From NCBI GenBank assembly GCA_963816985.1, contig CAWFMF010000004.1:4588001-4652000 (forward strand): DNA of 64,000 nucleotides, in the 5' to 3' direction. Below, piece by piece: positions 52,827 through 61,330 of this stretch. The notes under the pieces were generated by a model, which was not told the origin of the DNA, did no database searches, and saw nothing but the letters and a program-made list of their open reading frames with translations. The first letter of the stretch is position 1. Every line of letters starts with the position of its first letter. The translations under genes were made by a program, and so were the position numbers. This stretch comes from JAIVJM01 sp963816985 (GTDB lineage: Bacteria > Acidobacteriota > Blastocatellia > Pyrinomonadales > Pyrinomonadaceae).

Positions 52827-53795
52827 TTAGCGCGTGTAGCCGTGTGGGAAATAGATGTCGCCTGCGGGCAGTTCGGCGACGACGCGCACGCGATGAAAAC
52901 CCTTCGACGGGTGCGTCGAGAGGAAGGTCAGCGCGAACAGTCTTGAGAGCAGCGTCTCGATCTCGCCGAGGAAGGGCTTGACGCTCACCGGCGCGCCGAA
53001 GCCCTGAAAGAAGGCCCGCCCGCCCGTCTCATCCGAGAGCCTGTTCAAAGACCCCTGACCGTTGCCGACGAGAGACCTGTTGCCCCACACCGTCGGGGCG
53101 AAGATGGAGTAGACGGCGACGCCGCGCCGCTGCGCCTCGTTGATGGCGCGCTGGAGGTCGAGCGACTGGCTCGGCGTAGAACTCTCGACCCCGCGCGAGA
53201 TGTCCACGCCGTCGCTGATGAGCACGGCGGCCCGCCGCCCCACGGGCTGCGACTCGAAGCGCTTAATCGCCTCGCGCGTCTGGACGAAAGGGTTGTAGGG
53301 CGCGACGGCGGTCGAGGAGGCGGGGATGCGCAGAGACTTCGCCGCGCGTTCGAGGTCGGTCGTCCACTTCTGCCTCACCTGAAGCGAGCCGCCCCGCAGG
53401 TAGCCGACCATCACGCGCGAGCCGGGCGGGAGTCGCCGGATGAACTCGGCGAAGGTCCTGATTTCGGTGGCGACGGACGAGACGAGGTCGTCCTGGATGA
53501 GCACGGCGAGCGTCAGCGGCGAGCGCGCCGCGCCGCGCGTCGTCAGAATCTCCTGCTGCTCGCCGTCCTCGAAGACGGCGAGGCCCGCGAGGTATTGCAG
53601 TTCGGTCTGCGGCGGCTTCTCCGGCAGGCGCACGGTCACCGGAATCGTCACCGTGCTGACGGGGCCGCGCCGCGCGTCGCGCCCTTCACCGTCGTTGCGC
53701 CGCTGCGCGTGGAGGCTCGCCCACGGCCCGCAGACGAGCGCGACCACCAACAACAAAATCATCCTTCGGGACAAGGTTTTCATCGGCTCACTCAT
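52827..53795 (-). CDS. VWFA-related protein, acidobacterial type
   Basis: 322 residues. A signal peptide (MILLLVVALVCGPWASLHA) is followed by a beta-rich N-part and a von Willebrand factor A domain: LTLAVLIQDDLVSS (a divergent metal-site start), AAVLISDGVDISRG, and RGVAVYSIFAP. This combination resembles the VWFA-related family that is strongly expanded in Acidobacteriota. ATG 53795 is chosen; ATG 53783 would also leave a complete signal peptide. Its exported location suggests protein or carbohydrate binding; the ligand is unknown. Confidence 0.85.
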   Translation of the reverse strand: MSEPMKTLSRRMILLLVVALVCGPWASLHAQRRNDGEGRDARRGPVSTVTIPVTVRLPEKPPQTELQYLAGLAVFEDGEQQEILTTRGAARSPLTLAVLIQDDLVSSVATEIRTFAEFIRRLPPGSRVMVGYLRGGSLQVRQKWTTDLERAAKSLRIPASSTAVAPYNPFVQTREAIKRFESQPVGRRAAVLISDGVDISRGVESSTPSQSLDLQRAINEAQRRGVAVYSIFAPTVWGNRSLVGNGQGSLNRLSDETGGRAFFQGFGAPVSVKPFLGEIETLLSRLFALTFLSTHPSKGFHRVRVVAELPAGDIYFPHGYTR

Positions 53796-53895
53796 GTTTA
53801 AATGCCGCCCGTTTTGCTGCTCTGTTATTATAACTTGTCGCCAACCGGAGCGCAGCACATTTCAGACGAGCGCGGGGATTTGAGGAGCCGTGGAG

Positions 53896-54714
53896 ATGCC
53901 CGAACAGACCGACACCAACCGGATGAGCGCCGGGGAGAGGCTGACGGCGAAGCTCTTGAGCGTCGCCCCCTGGCTCGCCTTCCTCCTCGTCTCGCTCCCG
54001 CTGCCCGTCTACTTCCTGCTCCGCTCCTTCGCCGAAACGACGCAGGCCGGCGAGTACGTCATCTTCGCCCTGACCTCCTTCGCCGCAGGCTCGCTCGCCG
54101 GGCTCTTCGCCGTCGTCGCGCTCCTCTTGTACCGCCGCAGTTGGGAACGTCGGCTCAGAGATAGACTCGCGTCCGACGGCGTGACGGCGGCGGAACTCCC
54201 GCACTTCATGTCCGAGTTGACCGCCGCACAACGCGGCGCGCTCAAAGAGATGGAACAACAGAGCCCGCTCCTCGCCGACGCCTACCGCGAGACTCTGGCC
54301 GCGCACGTCACCGTCGCCCGCGTCCTCTCGCGCACGAGGCGCGACACGGAAGCCGTCGGGCGACGCCTCCGCAATGCCGCCTCTCTGCCCGCCGCCAACC
54401 GCGCGGAACTTGAGCGCGACCTGAACAGAGACCGCGCCCGGCTCGAACGCGTCGCGCGCGAAGCGTCCGAGCACCACGCCGCCGTCGAAGCCCGCCTCCA
54501 AACCATCGAAGCGATGGCCGGTCGCGATACGAGCGAGGCCGAGATAGAACGTGCCCTCCTCCGACTCGGCTCCGTGCGCGAGCACGAGCCCCTCGGCCTC
54601 ACCAACGCGCGCCGCGAGCGCGAGGCACGTGAGCAGGTCGAGCAGGAACTCCGAGACCTCCTCCCGCCCAAGTCCGAACAAGCCACAAGCGGCGGCGGCG
54701 AGTCTTCCTCCTGA
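53896..54714 (+). CDS. Two-helix membrane protein with coiled-coil tail, unknown function
   Basis: 272 residues. Two adjacent membrane helices (about residues 24-45 and 57-80) form a hairpin followed by a long charged alpha-helical region (ERDLNRDRARLERVAREASE and REREAREQVEQELRDLL). No catalytic motif is visible. ATG 53896 has GAGGAG eight bases upstream; a GTG two codons earlier is less likely. It diverges from the VWA gene with a short gap. Confidence 0.7.
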   Translation: MPEQTDTNRMSAGERLTAKLLSVAPWLAFLLVSLPLPVYFLLRSFAETTQAGEYVIFALTSFAAGSLAGLFAVVALLLYRRSWERRLRDRLASDGVTAAELPHFMSELTAAQRGALKEMEQQSPLLADAYRETLAAHVTVARVLSRTRRDTEAVGRRLRNAASLPAANRAELERDLNRDRARLERVAREASEHHAAVEARLQTIEAMAGRDTSEAEIERALLRLGSVREHEPLGLTNARREREAREQVEQELRDLLPPKSEQATSGGGESSS

Positions 54715-54741
54715 GTCGGGACACGCCCTCTTTCAAGTTTT

Positions 54742-55566
54742 TCAAACTGACCTCAAACGCTTCTCCAAATCGGCCAGCCTGTAAACTCCCGTCTCGACGC
54801 GCTCGGCGAAGCCTTCGGCGACCAGCGCTTGATTGCCGAGCCCCGCATCCGGCCTCGAAAGCCCCGTGACCTTCGCCAACTCGCCACGCACGGTCACACC
54901 CGCACCCATGAGGAACGCCCGCGCCACTTCGCGTAGAGCGTCCTCACGCTTCATCTTCAACGACAACTCCTCGGCGAAGCGTCCCTCGCTCAGCGTCCAG
55001 ATGTACGTGAACCAAGGCTCGTAGAGCACCTCCTGCGGAATCACCTTCAACGTCCGCTGCAACTCGTCGAGCGCCTTCGTGAAGTGCGCGCGGTCTTTAA
55101 TCCCCGACCCTTCGCGGAGGTCGCACGTCGCCATCTCCCACTCGCGCCGCAGCACCTTCAGAATCGCGCGCGCGTCCGCCGAGAGCGCCTTCGCCTCCGA
55201 CCGGCGCGGCAAACCCCACAGCGCGTTGAAGGCGGGCACGAGCCGGGGCGCGATGAACATCGCCTTCCCCTTCGAGAGCTTCGCGTAGTAGACGCGCCCG
55301 CGCCGCATCACTTCATCTTTGAGCCGCCAGGTAAGGCTGCTCTCCGGGTCTTTCTGCACGTTGCGCGGCATGTGCGCGTCGCGCCGCCCGCAGACCGCCA
55401 CGTACAGAGAAGCGCCGGGCCGCCGCGCGTCCGTCATCGCCGCGCAGAAGCCCGCAGCCTCAATCAGCCGCTCGGCCCCCAGAGCATCCTCGACGCGCGC
55501 CTCCGGCTCTCGCCGCCATATCCGGTCGCGGTAGGCCTCGACCTCCGCCGGGAGCGTGTTGCTCAA
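54742..55566 (-). CDS. AlkZ-related winged-helix protein
   Basis: About 274 residues. SLYVAVCGRRDAHMPRNVQK, SSLTWRLKDEVMRRGRVYYA, FIAPRLVPAFNALWGL and the C-terminal AFLMGAGVTVRGELAKVTGL resemble bacterial proteins annotated as AlkZ-related, relatives of the AlkX/AlkZ winged-helix DNA glycosylases. I do not see the AlkZ catalytic QxQ motif, so activity is uncertain. The start is unclear: TTG 55566 is proposed because an ATG at 55656 would place AT-rich promoter DNA of the opposite gene inside the coding region. Confidence 0.7.
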   Translation of the reverse strand: MSNTLPAEVEAYRDRIWRREPEARVEDALGAERLIEAAGFCAAMTDARRPGASLYVAVCGRRDAHMPRNVQKDPESSLTWRLKDEVMRRGRVYYAKLSKGKAMFIAPRLVPAFNALWGLPRRSEAKALSADARAILKVLRREWEMATCDLREGSGIKDRAHFTKALDELQRTLKVIPQEVLYEPWFTYIWTLSEGRFAEELSLKMKREDALREVARAFLMGAGVTVRGELAKVTGLSRPDAGLGNQALVAEGFAERVETGVYRLADLEKRLRSV

Positions 55567-55589
55567 TATCAAGTTTTCTGGAAACTTTC

Positions 55590-55618
55590 TTGACAAACTT
55601 CCACAAACCTTGTTTAAT
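55590..55618 (+). promoter_or_regulatory. Sigma70-type promoter of the secretin-cohesin gene
   Basis: TTGACA (55590-55595) and TTTAAT (55613-55618) are separated by exactly 17 nt in an AT-rich island. The transcript would start about 215 nt before the TTG start codon of the secretin gene. Confidence 0.6.
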
Positions 55619-55841
55619 TTACGCCGTCTGCTCAATTTATGGGCAGAAATAGGCACTCAGGTTATTCCGAAGTCAGTTCTGACGCGGATTCCCCGGACAA
55701 AAGTTTGGCAGCGGATTCGCCGTTTTCTCCCCGGCTCACACCTTCACCCCGTCATGCAGGTATCAACCCGCGCCACCCAAAGCAGACGCTAAAGGCCCTC
55801 CGCTCCGAGCCCCGAAGCATTTGAACAGGAGGAGACACAAC

Positions 55842-58484
55842 TTGCCAAGCTCTTCAACGAGGCGGATGAAAAACTTCCTGTCGAATCCAGCGTCCATGAA
55901 CGAAGCACCATCGCGCGTCGGACTGCGCGCACGGGCGGCTTCCCTGTTTTTGATTCTGTGCCTCCTCGCGCCCTCGGTCGCGGCGTTCGGGTCGAAGGGC
56001 GAGAAGAACTACAAGCGCGGTATGGAGTTCGAGTCGGCGCAGCAGTGGGAGAAGGCCGTCGAGGAGTTCGCGCTCGCCGTCGCCGCAAACCCCTCGAACG
56101 CGGAATACCAGCTCCACTATCGCCGTTCGGTCTTCAACGCCTCGCAGCTCATCATGCAGCAGGGCGCGACGCTCCTTGAGCGCGGCGACTACCTCGGCGC
56201 GTACAACTCTTTCCGCCGCGCCTACGGCTACGACCCCGCCAACGAGCTTGCGCGCTCGATGATGGAGCGCGCGCTCAAACTACAAATGGGCAGGGACGGC
56301 CCCGTCGAAAGCGACCCCGGCCAGAAGAACGTCGCCTCGACGACCCCGTTCGCCCCGGCGGTCTATCAGCCCAACACTCCCGCGAAGGGCAACGACGACG
56401 CATTGCTCTCGACGAAGGCCGAACAGCTTCAGGTCATCACCTACAGCGGCGACCTCGAAGACTTCATCAAGTTCATCGCGCGCCAGCTCCGCCTCAACGT
56501 CGTCTTCGACCGCGACTTCCCGAAGCGCAACGTCGAGGTTGACATGCAGGAGGTGACCGCCGCGCAGGCGCTCGACTACATCTTCCTCACGCAGGGACTC
56601 TTCTTCCAGAAACTGAGCAGCCACACCATCCTCGTCGCCGACCAAGTGAAGCGCCCGCAGTACCAGCAGTTGGTCTTACGCACCTTCTACCTCTACAACG
56701 TTGACCCGAACGAGGCGAAGCTGTTGATACAGGCTTCGATCCCGCCGCAGGCCGGACGCCAGCCCGTCATCACCGCGAACAAATCCACCAACAGCCTGAC
56801 GATCCGCGACACGCCGGAGAACGTCAAGCTCGTCGGCGAGCTGCTCAGGAGCATTGACAAGGAACGCTCCGAGGTGGTGATGGATGTCAACATCTACGAA
56901 GTCTCGCGCACGGACTTGATGCAGCTCGGCAATCAGGTCGGCACGGCGGATTCGCTCTCGAACCTCGGCGGGCTGACGAAGGGCTTGACCATCTTCGGCG
57001 GCAGCCGCAGCGTCGTCACGCAGGGGCTCGGCGCGGTCGCCGCCCCGACGGCGCTCGGCGCGGCGCTCGTCGTCCCCGCCATGACCATGACCGCGCTCCA
57101 GCGCAAGGACAACACGCGGCTCATCGCTTCGACGCAGGTTCACGCCTTCGACGGCGAGAAGTCCACCGCACACATCGGCCAGCGCGTCCCCGTCCAGACG
57201 GCGACCGTCGCGCCCTACGGCTCCGTCTCGACGGGCGACGCGGAGAAGCAGCCCGGCGTCACGCAGGGGCTCTTCGGCGGCAACGGTTATCCCGTCATTC
57301 AGTATGAGAAGACGGGCCTGACGCTCGAATTCACGCCGCAGGTCTTCCCCAACCTCGACGTGCAGGTGAAGATGAGCATCAAGTCGAACGACGTGGTGAA
57401 CTCAGGCACGGCGAACCTCACGCCGACCTTCACCGAGCGCAACATCGAGGGCACGGCGCGCATCCAGAACAACCGCACGATGATGATTGCGAGCGTGGCG
57501 CAGAACCAGCACTCGCGCGGGCGCGAGGGGTTGCCCATCCTCGGCCTCGTGCCCATTTTGGGCAGACTCTTCACCGCCCCGCGCCGCAACGACCACCAGA
57601 CCGACATCGTCATCGCCGTCACGCCGCACGTCATGCGCGCGCCCGCCGTGACGCCGAGCGACGAGGAGATGCGCCCTTCGGGCACTCTGCAAACGCCGAC
57701 CACGGGGACGCTCGAAGCGATGTTGCAGGAGACGCGGCGCGAGGAGCAGTTGGCCGCCGCGCGTCTGATTCCCACGAACCGCGTCGTCGAGCTGCCCGAC
57801 GCCGAAGCGCCGAGCTTTGTTCCCGCGCCGAAGTCTTTGGTGAACCACGTCGCCGCGCGCGTTGACGAGACGAACGCGACGGGGGCGGCGAAGTTAGCCG
57901 TTTATGAAAAAGCTGCTCCCTCGCCTCCTCAAGAAGTGCCGACTCCGGCGACGCGGCAACGATACGCCGTGAACCCGCCTCCGGCGGACTCTTCCATTCC
58001 GAACTCTTCCGTGCCGGACTCCGCCTCGCCGAAGTCCAACGCGCTCCCGGTCGCAACCGCAAGGAGCGCCGCCGAGCTGCGGCTCGTGCCGGAGGCGCAG
58101 GCGTTGAAAGTCGGCGAGAGACGGCAGTTGAAACTCTTGCTCAAGACGGACGCGCCGCTCGGACTCGTCTCATTCTCGCTGCGCTTCGACCCGCGCGTCG
58201 TCGCCGTCCGCTCGTTCGGCCCCGGCAACCTCTTCGCGCGCGCGGCGGACGTGAGCCTGACGCAGAACGTCTCGCCCGAAGGCTTCGCGCTCGTCTCGGT
58301 CGCGCCCTCGGCGGGCGCTCCGGCTTTGACGGGCGCGGGCGTGCTGCTCGTCATCGAAGTCGAAGCGTTGAGTGAAGGCGCGGAAGCCTTGAGCCTCGCA
58401 GCCGAGGACGTTCACGTCGTCGCCGCCGACGGTCGGAGGGTCTTACTTAAAGTCACCTCCGGACTGTTGACGGTGACGCGCTAG
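55842..58484 (+). CDS. Secretin with N-terminal TPR-like region and C-terminal cohesin domain
   Basis: 880 residues. TTG 55842 is the start: AGGAGGAG ends seven bases upstream and the frame is open. A signal peptide ending PSVAAFG follows. A TPR-like segment comes next (NYKRGMEFESAQQWEKAVEE), then a secretin/TonB short N domain (VEVDMQEVTAAQALDYIFLT), a NolW-type domain (LRTFYLYNVDPNEAKLLIQA) and the secretin pore (GLTLEFTPQVFPNLDVQVKM, LPILGLVPILGRLFTAPRRN). After a Pro/Ser linker the last 140 residues form a cohesin domain (LGLVSFSLRFDPRVVAVRSF, LSLAAEDVHVVAADG). Secretins form outer-membrane gates of type II secretion or pilus-like systems; cohesins bind dockerins or sugars. No pilus genes adjoin it. 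Confidence 0.88.
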   Translation: MPSSSTRRMKNFLSNPASMNEAPSRVGLRARAASLFLILCLLAPSVAAFGSKGEKNYKRGMEFESAQQWEKAVEEFALAVAANPSNAEYQLHYRRSVFNASQLIMQQGATLLERGDYLGAYNSFRRAYGYDPANELARSMMERALKLQMGRDGPVESDPGQKNVASTTPFAPAVYQPNTPAKGNDDALLSTKAEQLQVITYSGDLEDFIKFIARQLRLNVVFDRDFPKRNVEVDMQEVTAAQALDYIFLTQGLFFQKLSSHTILVADQVKRPQYQQLVLRTFYLYNVDPNEAKLLIQASIPPQAGRQPVITANKSTNSLTIRDTPENVKLVGELLRSIDKERSEVVMDVNIYEVSRTDLMQLGNQVGTADSLSNLGGLTKGLTIFGGSRSVVTQGLGAVAAPTALGAALVVPAMTMTALQRKDNTRLIASTQVHAFDGEKSTAHIGQRVPVQTATVAPYGSVSTGDAEKQPGVTQGLFGGNGYPVIQYEKTGLTLEFTPQVFPNLDVQVKMSIKSNDVVNSGTANLTPTFTERNIEGTARIQNNRTMMIASVAQNQHSRGREGLPILGLVPILGRLFTAPRRNDHQTDIVIAVTPHVMRAPAVTPSDEEMRPSGTLQTPTTGTLEAMLQETRREEQLAAARLIPTNRVVELPDAEAPSFVPAPKSLVNHVAARVDETNATGAAKLAVYEKAAPSPPQEVPTPATRQRYAVNPPPADSSIPNSSVPDSASPKSNALPVATARSAAELRLVPEAQALKVGERRQLKLLLKTDAPLGLVSFSLRFDPRVVAVRSFGPGNLFARAADVSLTQNVSPEGFALVSVAPSAGAPALTGAGVLLVIEVEALSEGAEALSLAAEDVHVVAADGRRVLLKVTSGLLTVTR

Positions 58485-58517
58485 CCCGCGTTTTGAACAA
58501 GCCTCCGGGAGCCGCCG

Positions 58518-60524
58518 ATGACTGACGCGCAAAGGTTAGAGCCATCAATCAGGCCGGGTCTGTTCCTCCCATTCTCGTGGCTGGTGCTCGTGGCCGGGAC
58601 TCTGATAGTCGTCCACTCGGCCATCAACCTCCCCGTCGTCGCGCTCGACTTCCACTTCGTCATCATCGCCGCCATCACGCTCTTCGTCACGTCGCGCATC
58701 GCGATTGACATCCCGCGTTTCAACTCCGCGATTTCGGTCTCCGACACGCTCATCTTCCTGACGCTCCTGCTCTACGGCGGCGAGGCGACGATTCTTTTGA
58801 CGGCGGGCGAAGGGCTCTTCTCTTCGCAGCGTTTCTGCAAGAGTAAATTCACCATCGCCTTCAACGCGGCGGTGCTGGCGCTGGCGACATTCATCACGGT
58901 CTCGGTGCTCCGCCTCTGCTTCGGGCAGGACATGGGCTTCGCCGGGGGCTTCCACGGGAACTTCATCTCGGCGGTCTGCATCATGGCGCTCGTGCAGTAC
59001 GCGGCCAACTCCGGCCTCGTCGCGCTCGCCGCCTCGCTCAAGACCGACCGCCCTTTCTGGGCGACGTGGCACAAGCACTTCCTCTGGACTTCGATCACCT
59101 ACTTCGCGGGCGCGTCCTCCGCCGGCATCATCGCCGTGATGTTGGGCCGCGTCGGGGCGTCGGCGCTCGTCGTCTCGGCCCCGATCATCTTCATCGTCTA
59201 CTTCACCTACCGCACCTATCTCAAGAACATCGAGGCGTCGGCGGTGCAGGCCGAGCAGGCCGAGCGGCACGTGCAGGAGCTTTCGCACTACATCGCCGAG
59301 CAGGAGCGCATCCGCGAGCAGTTCTCGCAGATCGAGAAGCTCTCGGCTTTGGGCGAGCTGGCGTCGGGCGTCGCGCACGACTTCAACAACACGCTCGCCG
59401 GGATACTCGGACGCGCGCAGTTGTTGATGCGGACGGACGACCCGGAGAAGATCAGGCGGGGCTTGGAAGTCATCGTCAAGGCCGCCGAGGACGGCGCGAA
59501 GACGGTCAAGCGCATTCAGGACTTCGCCCGTCAGCGGCGGGCGCGAGACCTTGAGCCCGTCTCGGTTGACCAGCTCCTCTTCGACGTGAGCGAAATCACG
59601 CGGCCCCGCTGGCGCGACCGAGGCGAGAGTTCCGGCGCGCCCATCCTGCTCGAACTGCGAAAAGACTCGCACGCGTCGGTGATGGGCGAGGGCTCGGAGC
59701 TGCGCGAAGTGCTCGTCAACATGGTCTTCAACGCCGTGGACGCGATGCCCGAAGGGGGCCGCCTGACGCTCGCCTCGGACGAGTCGGACGGCTTCGTCCA
59801 CATCAGCGTGCGCGACACGGGCGTGGGGATGAGCCCCGAAGTGCGCTCGCGCATCTTCGACCCGTTCTTCACGACGAAGGGCGAAGGCGGCCTCGGCCTC
59901 GGCCTCGCCGTCTCCTACGGCATCGTCCGCCGCCACGAGGGAACCATCGAGGTCGAGTCCGAAGTCGGCCACGGCACGACCTTCTCCATCAAGCTCCCGG
60001 CGGCGAAGGCTGCGGCACGTCCTGCGTCCTCGGTTCACGAAGCGCCGTTCGGCGCGGCGCGGCCCAAGCCTTCGAGGAGGCTCACGCTGCTCGTCGTTGA
60101 CGACGAGCCCTCGGTGCGCGAGCTTTTGCGCGAGCTGTTGGAAGCGGAAGGCCACGCGGTCGCGCTCGCGCCCAACGCCTTCGAGGCGCTCTCGCTCTTC
60201 CGCGCGTCGAAGTTCGACATGGTCTTCACCGACATCGGGATGCCCGGCATGAACGGTTGGGAGCTGGCGCGCGCCGTGCGTTCGATGGACGCGGAGGTTC
60301 CGCTGGCGGTCATCACGGGGTGGGGCGATGAGGTGGAGTCGGAGAGGCAGAAGGCGGCGGGCGTGGACTGCGTCGTGACCAAGCCCTTCACCGCCGAGCG
60401 CATCTCCGAGCTGGTCGAAGAACTCGCGGCCCGTCTGCCCGAAAGAGACTCCGGCGCGCGCCCGCGCTTCTCCGTGCCTTCGTTGAATCAGGAGTCATTC
60501 AAACAGGGGCCGGCGATTCATTAG
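58518..60524 (+). CDS. Hybrid sensor histidine kinase / response regulator
   Basis: 668 residues. Six to eight N-terminal membrane helices (to about residue 230) form an integral sensor region of the MASE type. A coiled-coil linker leads to the phosphoacceptor block ELASGVAHDFNNTLAGILGR with His287. The ATPase domain contains NMVFNAVDAMPEGGRLTL, RDTGVGMSPEVRSRIFDPFF and GLGLGLAVSYGIVRRHEG. A receiver domain at the C-terminus (LLVVDDEPSVRELLREL, MVFTDIGMPGMNGWEL, VVTKPF) makes it a hybrid kinase. It follows the secretin gene by 33 bp and may share its promoter. The signal is unknown. Confidence 0.95.
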   Translation: MTDAQRLEPSIRPGLFLPFSWLVLVAGTLIVVHSAINLPVVALDFHFVIIAAITLFVTSRIAIDIPRFNSAISVSDTLIFLTLLLYGGEATILLTAGEGLFSSQRFCKSKFTIAFNAAVLALATFITVSVLRLCFGQDMGFAGGFHGNFISAVCIMALVQYAANSGLVALAASLKTDRPFWATWHKHFLWTSITYFAGASSAGIIAVMLGRVGASALVVSAPIIFIVYFTYRTYLKNIEASAVQAEQAERHVQELSHYIAEQERIREQFSQIEKLSALGELASGVAHDFNNTLAGILGRAQLLMRTDDPEKIRRGLEVIVKAAEDGAKTVKRIQDFARQRRARDLEPVSVDQLLFDVSEITRPRWRDRGESSGAPILLELRKDSHASVMGEGSELREVLVNMVFNAVDAMPEGGRLTLASDESDGFVHISVRDTGVGMSPEVRSRIFDPFFTTKGEGGLGLGLAVSYGIVRRHEGTIEVESEVGHGTTFSIKLPAAKAAARPASSVHEAPFGAARPKPSRRLTLLVVDDEPSVRELLRELLEAEGHAVALAPNAFEALSLFRASKFDMVFTDIGMPGMNGWELARAVRSMDAEVPLAVITGWGDEVESERQKAAGVDCVVTKPFTAERISELVEELAARLPERDSGARPRFSVPSLNQESFKQGPAIH

Positions 60525-60542
60525 AGCGGAAAACCGGAGAGC

Positions 60543-60950
60543 TTAATCGAGCGGCCCGCCTTCGTCGCCGGGCCGCGTTTCTTTTCTCTGCTGTCGGTAG
60601 TCGAGGGCGCGCGCGACGCTCGTTTCGACCACCCGGAGCTGGAAGGGCTTGAGGATGTAGTCGAACGCGCCGAGGCGCTTGAGCCCTTCGGCGTGCGTCC
60701 CGTCGCTGATGCCGGTGATGATGATGACGGGCGTGTCGGGCTGGCTCTGGCGGACGGTGCCGAGCAGCTCGACGCCGCTCAGCCCCGGCATGGAGATGTC
60801 TGTCAGCACCACGTCGTAGGACTGTTCGCGGAGGAAGGACAGAGCCTTCTCGGCGGTGTTCGCGGCGTGGCACAGGTGGTCTTCCGAGAACAGCTCGTAG
60901 AGCGTGTCGCGGATCATGTCGTCGTCGTCAACGATTAAAATGGCGGCCAT
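60543..60950 (-). CDS. Single-domain response regulator (CheY-like)
   Basis: 135 residues, a receiver domain alone. It begins AAILIVDDDDMIRDTLYELF, carries the phosphoacceptor Asp51 in VVLTDISMPGLSGVELL and the conserved Lys in YILKPFQLRVVETSVARAL. There is no output domain, so it would act by protein interaction. It converges with the hybrid kinase gene (18 bp between stops), which makes a phosphorelay pair plausible. ATG 60950 is chosen. Confidence 0.93.
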   Translation of the reverse strand: MAAILIVDDDDMIRDTLYELFSEDHLCHAANTAEKALSFLREQSYDVVLTDISMPGLSGVELLGTVRQSQPDTPVIIITGISDGTHAEGLKRLGAFDYILKPFQLRVVETSVARALDYRQQRKETRPGDEGGPLD

Positions 60951-61150
60951 CGGCTTATCTCTGCGTCGCCTTCGCCAGTCGGGACGTGGCAAGGCGCGCT
61001 CGGTTTTCCTTCACCCTGAAAACAAAAAATTGTATCAGTCGAACTCAGGCAGTTGAGGTGTTGGGCGCGGCGATATTATCACAGGTCAAATCCGCGCGCG
61101 CGTGAAATCCGCCGCCACGAACGAACAGTACCGCGAGCAGCGATAGCTTT

Positions 61151-61227
61151 AACAGTACCGCGAGCGGTAGCGAGCGGGTTGAGTGCCATCAACACTCAAC
61201 CCGCTCGCTACCGCTCGCGGTACTGTT
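61151..61227. repeat. Long perfect inverted repeat (35-bp arms), family A copy 2
   Basis: Arms 61151-61185 and 61193-61227 are exact reverse complements around a seven-base loop. The core is the same CCGCGAGCGGTAGCGAGCGG sequence as at 52746-52824. A partial extra copy of the left arm (AACAGTACCGCGAGC) is at 61124-61138. Confidence 0.92.
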
Positions 61228-61232
61228 TCGTG

Positions 61233-61283
61233 AAACGCGACAGCCCGGCGACCTCCTGTAAAGGCCGCCGGGCTGTCGCGTTT
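61233..61283 (-). terminator. Strong hairpin after the glycine-zipper gene
   Basis: Perfect 18-bp arms (AAACGCGACAGCCCGGCG) with a 15-nt loop. On the minus strand the second arm ends in TTT, so it would terminate the transcript of the gene at 61331-63283. Confidence 0.7.
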
Positions 61284-61330
61284 GTGAATGGCTTCGGGCG
61301 ACGAAAGCGCCCTCGGCCCGCTTCAGTCTG

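Noticed and set aside
55567..55656. N-terminal extension of the AlkZ-related gene to ATG 55656
   Set aside because: These 30 codons are AT-rich, unlike the rest of the gene, and overlap the opposing TTGACA/TTTAAT promoter.
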